From positions 1-59,281 of the forward strand of contig JAKIYP010000007.1 of assembly GCA_022708505.1 (NCBI GenBank): a stretch of DNA of 59,281 nucleotides, given 5' to 3'. Of the stretch, positions 53,305-59,281 are shown piece by piece. Every line of letters starts with the position of its first letter. Within the stretch, counting starts at the first letter, position 1. The stretch is from Bacteroidota bacterium. GTDB taxonomy: Bacteria > Bacteroidota > Bacteroidia > Bacteroidales > Paludibacteraceae. The notes below the pieces were generated by a model, which saw nothing but the letters and a program-made list of their open reading frames with translations, was not told the DNA's origin and made no database searches. The translations under genes and the position numbers were made by a program.

Positions 53305-56034
53305 CTAATTCTTCATAAACCTTTTTACAGCGATATTCCCGTCTTTGTTGCTGAGCTGAAGTAAATAAATCCCACTGTTGAAAGGCCGCATGTCAAAAGT
53401 CATTTCCGAATCAGCTAACCTTGTGTTATAGACTTTCTGTCCATCCACATTGTAGATTGTCAGGTCTGTGAAGTTATGAATATTGGTGAGGGTTAATTTA
53501 TCTGTAACCGGATTGGGATACAGGAAAATCTGATTTTTTACTTCGTAATCATTCAAGCCTGAAGGGTCACCCTGATAGCTTGTTGTAACTGAGAAGTTGT
53601 CGAACAGCACATAAGCATTGTGGGCACGTAAACCTACTTTGCCACTGATAAACGGGTCGGGGTCCGTATAATCAATTTTCGGCGCATTCATATCATCGAC
53701 ATACACCTTGATATTAGCGCCGGAGACTTCGACTTTGATTGTATATTTCGTGTTCAGAGTATAGGACCCTGCGGCAGAACGCAGCTGTGTCCAGTTGTAA
53801 TTTTGTTTCCCGAGCACGACTGAACCTGCACCAAGTGTCACATAATAACCCTGATAAAAATCGGTACCCAGTTGCGGGTCTTTGCCAGCGCCTCCCAACG
53901 CCGGATTATTAACCCGGAAAATAAGTCCTCCATTCATGTTGTTTGTATAAGTAACATCGGTCTGAACCGTATAATCAGTCCAACCGGTACTGCCGAATGT
54001 CCGTTTTCCATAACCACTCACAACTCCTTGTCCGTTCAGAACCGCCCAGGTACCATCGTTATAATTCCAATTGGAACTGAATGTTGCATTGAATGGGTCA
54101 GTTAAAGTTACCACCGAATTGTCGGCATGCACAAATTGCATCCTGTAGAAGTCAAAATTTCCGGTTACAATTTCCACTTTCAGCTGCTGATATCCCTGTG
54201 TCAGCTGAAGCCCTTTAATGGTGTGTGTTCTCCAGGTATTCACCCCTCCTGTCGAAGGCAGGGTAACAATTCCCGTAACATCCGTATCTCCCTGCCAGAT
54301 TCTGACCTGACCGGTCGAAACACCGGCGGCATACCTGAATCCCACATTATAAACGCCACCTGATTTGACATTGATGTTATATTTGTACCATTCACCCGAC
54401 TGATTGCCGGTGATGGCATGCCCTCCTTCCGAAGCATCACGGATATCCACATCGTCATTGCGGATGTATTTTCCACCAGCATTCCCCGGCGTCAAATCGG
54501 AATAGCCAACATTTTGTCCGCCATTGATGTAATGCACCGCTTCAATACTTCCGGGTACCGGCTTGTAGACATCGAAAATTCCGGATCCATTGACTTTATT
54601 GCTAAATGCTATATAGCCAAAATGTGCTTTGCTCCAACGGGTCAGGTACCCGATTTGCCCTCCGTTCAGGTTGCTTGTCGTGGATACTTTCAGCATTCCA
54701 TCCACAAAGAACCTGTAGTTTTCGCCCGATTTCTCCATACGCACTCCATGCCAGGTGTTGTGATTGAATGAAGTTGGCAAAGAAGAAATTACCGGAGCAC
54801 CCCAGGCATTGTTTACCAAAAAATTAACTTCAAGCTGATTGGTATGACTACGAAGCAAGGCTATTCCATAATTCTGTTCATCAGTATAACCGAAAATCAC
54901 TCCGTAACAACCATTTTCATTTGCCCGTAATTGTTCTTTCAGTGTAAATTCCGCTGTATAGTCAGCATCAGTGGGCGTATTATAAAGCGCCTTGTGAAAG
55001 GTTTCCGCGATATCGTCTGATTTGTCCTGCAAGAGGTAATCCTGATTTACAAGACTCCAGCTTCCTCCAGCCGACAGTGTCCAGTCAGAACCAATTGTCT
55101 GTCGGTCAAAAAAATCCGACATATCAGCCTGCTGCATGGATTCCTGAGACCAGGTAGTTGGTCCGAGTAACAGCATTTTATCGCCGTTCCATGCCATGCG
55201 ATCGAAATTGAGCCTACGATATGGACCCACGCCATAGTCACCCGCCAGGTTGTGGTAGGTGTAATAATAAGTATCCAAATCGGGACCTATAAACGGCGAA
55301 CCATGACCAAGACCCACATGTGAACCTTCGGTATTAATTAATATCGGGTTTTGCGAAACCTGTGGGGTGAAAGTACTTAAAGGTCCTCCGGTACTCGTAG
55401 CATAATCAATCCGGTATCCTTTGCTGATGACATGATTTCCCGTGTATATCAAATAATAGATTCCATTCCGTTTAAACACACTGGGGCCTTCTGTCCAGCC
55501 ATTCCCCACACGGGCTCCCAGACTAACACTTGTTCCGATGGTGGTCGGGTTTGTCATGGCACAACCCATGATGCTGTTATTCCCTGAGTGGTAGAAATAC
55601 CAATTGCCATCATCATTAACATAAACAGAGCCATCGATGCTCTTTCCCAGGTTACCTGTTACAGGAGTAAAGGGTCCGGTCGGACTGGTACTTGACAGGA
55701 TGTAATGCCCCCCGCCGCCCGGCGAGGTGTACATGTAAAAAACACCGTTCCAGTAAAAGACTTCTGGTGCATACGCTGTTTTGGTTATGGGATCGGTACT
55801 GCATGTGATGGCGTCTGACCAGGTTATAAAGTCTTTTGTTGACCAACATTTTACGCCTATATTGTTATCTTTGGTACTGGCATAAAGATAATACGTTCCC
55901 CTGTATTTCATGATATACGGATCGCCAATGCCATATAAAGACCATTCATCATTGAGGGTTAACGGGTTAGTCCATGCATGGGCACCCGAAATAATAATAG
56001 ACAATAAAAGAAGCGAAAGAATAACTTTTTTCAT
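53305..56034 (-). CDS. GH43 glycosidase with LamG, CBM6 and T9SS sorting domains
   Basis: 909 residues. Signal peptide (MKKVILSLLLLSIIISGAHA). GH43 propeller (about 22-295): base D in YGIGDPYIMKYRG, D in SIDGSVYVNDDG, acid E in WTEGPSVFKR, as in alpha-L-arabinofuranosidase/arabinanase members. A LamG-like sandwich follows (about 300-490, FFDRQTIGSDWTLSAGG), then a CBM6 (about 495-640, EAVHYINGGQNVGYSD), a second sandwich (about 645-820), and a type A T9SS sorting domain (about 833-909, IFLYPNPVTDKLTL ... FNSGIYLLQL). It is probably a secreted debranching enzyme binding its substrate through the CBM. The 166-bp spacer upstream (56035-56200) holds nothing I recognise beyond AT-rich sequence. 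Confidence 0.9.
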   Translation of the reverse strand: MKKVILSLLLLSIIISGAHAWTNPLTLNDEWSLYGIGDPYIMKYRGTYYLYASTKDNNIGVKCWSTKDFITWSDAITCSTDPITKTAYAPEVFYWNGVFYMYTSPGGGGHYILSSTSPTGPFTPVTGNLGKSIDGSVYVNDDGNWYFYHSGNNSIMGCAMTNPTTIGTSVSLGARVGNGWTEGPSVFKRNGIYYLIYTGNHVISKGYRIDYATSTGGPLSTFTPQVSQNPILINTEGSHVGLGHGSPFIGPDLDTYYYTYHNLAGDYGVGPYRRLNFDRMAWNGDKMLLLGPTTWSQESMQQADMSDFFDRQTIGSDWTLSAGGSWSLVNQDYLLQDKSDDIAETFHKALYNTPTDADYTAEFTLKEQLRANENGCYGVIFGYTDEQNYGIALLRSHTNQLEVNFLVNNAWGAPVISSLPTSFNHNTWHGVRMEKSGENYRFFVDGMLKVSTTSNLNGGQIGYLTRWSKAHFGYIAFSNKVNGSGIFDVYKPVPGSIEAVHYINGGQNVGYSDLTPGNAGGKYIRNDDVDIRDASEGGHAITGNQSGEWYKYNINVKSGGVYNVGFRYAAGVSTGQVRIWQGDTDVTGIVTLPSTGGVNTWRTHTIKGLQLTQGYQQLKVEIVTGNFDFYRMQFVHADNSVVTLTDPFNATFSSNWNYNDGTWAVLNGQGVVSGYGKRTFGSTGWTDYTVQTDVTYTNNMNGGLIFRVNNPALGGAGKDPQLGTDFYQGYYVTLGAGSVVLGKQNYNWTQLRSAAGSYTLNTKYTIKVEVSGANIKVYVDDMNAPKIDYTDPDPFISGKVGLRAHNAYVLFDNFSVTTSYQGDPSGLNDYEVKNQIFLYPNPVTDKLTLTNIHNFTDLTIYNVDGQKVYNTRLADSEMTFDMRPFNSGIYLLQLSNKDGNIAVKRFMKN

Positions 56035-56200
56035 GTGTTAAAAACTTTTCAAAGGAACAATTTAATTTATTAGTACGGATATTCTCGTAAATTGACTTTC
56101 CATTTGTCTTAACCAGACATCTCTCATGACACTTGCATTCAATCTTAACAGTTTAGTTATTAATGCGAATCAGGAGTTGAGAATTATTACGTAATATATT

Positions 56201-57724
56201 TTATTTAGTAAACGGGAAGACTCTGCTTGGACCACTTAAACGGGGATATGACTCCCAAATTTCAGGATTATAGCCAGATCGCGGATCTCCAGTCAGTCTT
56301 AGTTTCTTATTCAGTTCTCCTGCTAATTTATCGAGTGTTCGTTGATGCTTTTTAATCGTCGCTAAGTTAACCATACAACCCGGATCTTTAAGAACATCAT
56401 ATAATTCATACTCAGGTCGTTTTTGCACTGCCGCATGATAGAAGCGATCAACCTCTAACATTTCTGAATTTTCAATCAGAAAACTTTTTGTCGGAGAATC
56501 ATCAATATCTGCAAAAATATATTTTTTTTCATCAATTTGATTATCATCATTCAGCATAAAAGGTTCTCCGGCAGGCCAACGATCCGGATGAAAATTACGA
56601 ATCAACAAATACCTGTTGGTCCGGATTGCCCGCATAGGATATCCTTGATTATTGTAACGTGCAGAACTATGCCGCTCCCTCCCTGAAAAAACCGCTTTCT
56701 CACCCTTAAAGTCTGATTTTGAAACTATTTGTTTCCAGAAGCTTTTTCCTTGCTCTGCATAATCACCTTCCATTTTAACTTCACATGCTTCGAGTAGTGT
56801 AGCTGCAATATTAACCATACTAAAAAGCTCATCCGTAACTTTGGACGCGGGAATCTTATTTCCCCAGCATATTGCAAGAGGAACATGGATTCCTGATTCA
56901 TACAAATTTGCCTTCGCATGAGGAAATGCCATTCCATTATCAGATGTCACCAAAATAATCGTATTATCCAGCTCTCCTCTCTCTTCAAGAATTTGTATCA
57001 TCTTAACCAAGTGACTGTCATAATACTCAATTTCTACCACATAGTCTAAAATATCTGCTTTCACGATATCATCGTCAGGAAGAAAAGAAGGCACAGCGGC
57101 TTCATCCAGAAACTTACCTGCTTTAACCCATGAGTCCTTCTTGAAAGCACGATGAGGTTCATGTGCTCCAAACCAGAAATAAAAAGGTTGACTGTCTGAT
57201 TTCTTTGATAAAAAGTCCTCAAAGTTTGCAACATAATCTATCTCCGAAAGCTGTTTAAATGGTGGAACTAATTTGTATGCATTATAGGCAGGTCCAGCCG
57301 GATTGTGTTTTCTACCCGACACTTCCCAATTACCGGGTCCCCATCCTTTGCCGGTAAATCCAATATGGTAACCATGTTTATGCAAAACATCCGGAAAACA
57401 ACTATAATGGGAAGGGAACAAACTCGCGTGCGTACCTGCCTGTTCGATGCTCCAGGGAAATCTGCCTGTTAACATACTTGCACGCGAGGGACTACTTCCC
57501 GGTGAAGTAACAAATGCATTTTTAAATTCAATTCCCTGTCCTGCAACAAAATCATATCCAGGCGTTTTTGCCATCCTTTTTCCATCTCTTGTTTCATACG
57601 AATAAGATTGATCATCCGAGATGACAAACAAAATATTGGGTTTCGGATTTTTTGCTGAAACACCGTTTACTGATGATAATACTGTCAGAGAAGATAATAT
57701 GTATATGCTATTGATTTTACTCAT
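56201..57724 (-). CDS. Ser-type sulfatase, heparan N-sulfatase-like
   Basis: 507 residues with an N-terminal signal (SIYILSSLTVLSSVNGVSA). Metal ligands in VISDDQSYSYETRDG; formylglycine site S77-S-P-S-R in TSPGSSPSRASMLTGRFPW (Ser-type); GKGWGPGNW; HEPHRAF; VTSDNGMAFPHAKANLYESG; and YELYDVLKDPGCMVNL. The pattern resembles the SGSH-like branch of S1 sulfatases, which act on sulfated uronic-acid or amino-sugar glycans. It lies 43 bp downstream of the GH88/GH105 gene, so the two are probably co-expressed. Confidence 0.92.
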   Translation of the reverse strand: MSKINSIYILSSLTVLSSVNGVSAKNPKPNILFVISDDQSYSYETRDGKRMAKTPGYDFVAGQGIEFKNAFVTSPGSSPSRASMLTGRFPWSIEQAGTHASLFPSHYSCFPDVLHKHGYHIGFTGKGWGPGNWEVSGRKHNPAGPAYNAYKLVPPFKQLSEIDYVANFEDFLSKKSDSQPFYFWFGAHEPHRAFKKDSWVKAGKFLDEAAVPSFLPDDDIVKADILDYVVEIEYYDSHLVKMIQILEERGELDNTIILVTSDNGMAFPHAKANLYESGIHVPLAICWGNKIPASKVTDELFSMVNIAATLLEACEVKMEGDYAEQGKSFWKQIVSKSDFKGEKAVFSGRERHSSARYNNQGYPMRAIRTNRYLLIRNFHPDRWPAGEPFMLNDDNQIDEKKYIFADIDDSPTKSFLIENSEMLEVDRFYHAAVQKRPEYELYDVLKDPGCMVNLATIKKHQRTLDKLAGELNKKLRLTGDPRSGYNPEIWESYPRLSGPSRVFPFTK

Positions 57725-57767
57725 AAATTTATTCTGTTTATCTATTCAGGGAGTAAAAAGGATATTA

Positions 57768-58937
57768 TTACCTTTTCTTATCGCTGGATAGAGCATAAGC
57801 ACACCACAGCAATGCTGCTTGCCCGTGTAAATCTCCTGTTTGGCGAGGTCTGTCAATATAATGTCTGTAACTGTTCTTAGTTCCTGTCCCCATACATACC
57901 TCACGTAGGTTGTAGTCTTCATCTAAATATGTAAGCAATGATATCCAGGCTTTTCGTGCCGCTGCTCCATACGCTTTCTTGTCAAGCCATCCGTTTTTCA
58001 CACCGGTAATCATGGCATACGTGAACATGGCAGTCGAAGATGTTTCTTTCCATGAAGTCGGATCGTCGATAAGCTGCCTCCACATGCCATCATACGCCTG
58101 ATAGCGAAGCAAAGTTTGCATCATCTTTTTATACGCCGCTTCAATCTTTGGTCTGTGAGGATTGTCTTTTGGCATCATTCTCAATATCTCAGCCATTCCT
58201 GCCGCCATCCAGCCATTACCACGTCCCCAAAAGTACGGGGCATCGGGAGCATGATAGAATAGTCCATTTTCCCTTTGGATCTCATCAAGATACAAAACCA
58301 TTTCTTCTGCAGCACGATTGATGTATTTTTTATCTCCGGTAACCAAGTATGCCTGAGCCTGAACAGCTGTTATCATAAACATGTCATCAATCCACAACCG
58401 CGTTTGCCATGAATACCCTCTATCATGCCATTTTTTTTCTATTTCATTGGGGTTATCCGGTAAAATCCATTGATTATCCGCATACTTCAAACCAAGTTCC
58501 AAGTATTTCTGGTCTTTATTTCTTTTGTATATTTCGAGAGGTACTGCACCAAAAACATACCAGTCAACAACATTATGATATTTGGGACGTAGCTCCGGAA
58601 GCAAATGTTTCTCTGTTGTGAAAAGAGGTTCAAATCTGTTTACCAGTTTATTATACAAAGCGTCATCCTTGATTGCTTTTGAAAACCACAATGCTCCCAT
58701 CCAAGTACATACGTCAGGATAAGAAATTAAAGTAATTTTGTTTTTTCCATCGATATTTCCCCAGTGAGAATGAGGTGTCTGAAGGTACCTATCCGTAACT
58801 TTTAGTCCTATTTCCCTGGGCTGACTTCCTTTTGGAAAGTTTTTTAAATCATAACTTTGAGAATTAACATCTGAAACGATCAAACATAAAAGGAATGTTG
58901 TTATTACGAGATCTTGAATTGCTTTTCTCATTGACAT
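57768..58937 (-). CDS. GH88/GH105 unsaturated uronyl hydrolase
   Basis: 389 residues; signal peptide ending near SDVNSQ. An (alpha/alpha)6 barrel that removes the 4,5-unsaturated uronic acid left by polysaccharide lyases. Catalytic Asp D184 in LWIDDMFMI; other signatures are SYPDVCTWMGALWF, YFWGRGNGWMAAGMAEIL and SSTAMFTYAMITG. The GRGNGW and short loops are more like GH105 (rhamnogalacturonyl or ulvan-derived disaccharides) than GH88. Its presence implies that a lyase works upstream, none of which is encoded here. Confidence 0.92.
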   Translation of the reverse strand: MSMRKAIQDLVITTFLLCLIVSDVNSQSYDLKNFPKGSQPREIGLKVTDRYLQTPHSHWGNIDGKNKITLISYPDVCTWMGALWFSKAIKDDALYNKLVNRFEPLFTTEKHLLPELRPKYHNVVDWYVFGAVPLEIYKRNKDQKYLELGLKYADNQWILPDNPNEIEKKWHDRGYSWQTRLWIDDMFMITAVQAQAYLVTGDKKYINRAAEEMVLYLDEIQRENGLFYHAPDAPYFWGRGNGWMAAGMAEILRMMPKDNPHRPKIEAAYKKMMQTLLRYQAYDGMWRQLIDDPTSWKETSSTAMFTYAMITGVKNGWLDKKAYGAAARKAWISLLTYLDEDYNLREVCMGTGTKNSYRHYIDRPRQTGDLHGQAALLWCAYALSSDKKR

Positions 58938-59003
58938 AAAAATATTAAATGGTCATTAAATATTTGATTCTCAAATCGTGTTATAATAACAGAGAGCAAC
59001 CTG

Positions 59004-59281
59004 CTAATTTCTATTCACGATAAATCTTTCTGCGTGTATTTCCCGTTCTGTTCTGGCAAGCAGCAGGTATATTCCCGGTTGCAATCCATCCACACGGATG
59101 TGGTTCGTTCCATCGGGAATATGACTCAACAACCTCTCACCCGTGAGCGAGTAGACTGATAACTCTCGTGTATCTCCCGAGACACTGTAATGCAACACAT
59201 CACTAACCGGATTGGGATAAAGCATTACCTCATGCTCTTTTAGTCCATCTCCCAATCCCGTTTCCAACAAATCCAGCGTTC
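59004..59281 (-). CDS. C-terminal T9SS sorting domain of a protein extending past the window
   Basis: Only the last 92 codons are visible; the frame (TLDLLETGLGDGLKEHEV ...) stays open to the right edge. It ends in a type A T9SS sorting domain (MLYPNPVSDVLHYSV ... GLQPGIYLLLART ... RFIVNRN) nearly identical to that of the 1139-residue GH43 protein, including the end of its Big2 domain (TLDLLETG). The missing part is probably a large secreted enzyme of the same block. Confidence 0.88.
   Translation of the reverse strand, partial: TLDLLETGLGDGLKEHEVMLYPNPVSDVLHYSVSGDTRELSVYSLTGERLLSHIPDGTNHIRVDGLQPGIYLLLARTEREIHAERFIVNRN
59187..59279 (-). repeat. 93-bp direct repeat, copy B
   Basis: Perfect match to 49964-50056, 9.2 kb away in the same orientation. 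It ends at the window edge region, so its true right limit may be reached here (next base differs). Confidence 0.9.

Noticed and set aside
1..59281. tRNA or rRNA genes
   Set aside because: I found no cloverleaf-like intergenic segment with GGTTCGA-type T-loop or CCA end, and no rRNA-like stretch.

Overview
The window looks like a chromosomal segment of a member of the Bacteroidota, most likely Bacteroidales. Three things point there: (i) many starts are preceded by the Bacteroidota -7 promoter motif TANNTTTG rather than Shine-Dalgarno sequences; (ii) several exported proteins end in type IX secretion (T9SS) sorting domains; (iii) the gene families are typical (DUF4252 behind an ECF sigma factor, DUF5053-like protein, tandem FKBP lipoproteins, a GldJ/GldK-like lipoprotein, Ser-type sulfatases, many GH43 enzymes). 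I see no tRNA, rRNA, CRISPR array, insertion sequence or prophage. The genus cannot be fixed from sequence alone.

Layout. 1-4.8 kb: a GH31 alpha-glycosidase (5' end outside the window) and an (alpha/alpha)6 lipoprotein glycosidase, ended by a bidirectional terminator. 4.8-10 kb, minus strand: a DUF5053-like protein with a 51-residue upstream partner, trpS, an Lrp/AsnC regulator, and four tandem FKBP-family genes. 10-22.5 kb: a lamin-tail T9SS protein; asd, a YjbR-like gene, dtd and pssA on plus; DCC protein, thiL, rpiB, an NtrC-like regulator and purD as a minus-strand run; a membrane-anchored AraC-type protein; and an ECF sigma / anti-sigma-like / DUF4252 operon. 22.6-26.3 kb: sufBCD. 26.4-30.5 kb: a pair of look-alike hairpins, a decayed GH57-like T9SS gene, a CarboxypepD_reg-like protein, and tatAC. 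30.5-35.5 kb: two exported endonuclease I proteins. 35.7-39.9 kb: fba, cdaA, folP and a GldJ/GldK-like lipoprotein.

40-59.3 kb is a polysaccharide-utilisation-like block, all on the minus strand: a GH5-like/aldose 1-epimerase fusion, three sulfatases (one broken by a frameshift), four GH43-family enzymes, a GH88/GH105 unsaturated uronyl hydrolase, and the sorting tail of a further T9SS protein at the window edge. Together these suit removal of sulfate, pentose side chains and terminal unsaturated uronic acids from a sulfated or pectin-like polysaccharide. No susC/susD pair and no polysaccharide lyase is visible, so the block is probably incomplete here.

The most notable signals are: a dense nested-palindrome cluster at 40.03-40.12 kb; two co-derived terminator hairpins at 26.47-26.57 kb that keep one loop but have changed paired bases in the stem; a 93-bp perfect repeat showing reuse of a T9SS sorting tail; two GH43 paralogs with different apparent export fates; fibronectin III domains in the endonucleases split by inserted beta domains; an NtrC-like protein with no DNA-binding domain; and an FKBP-family gene lacking the isomerase domain.
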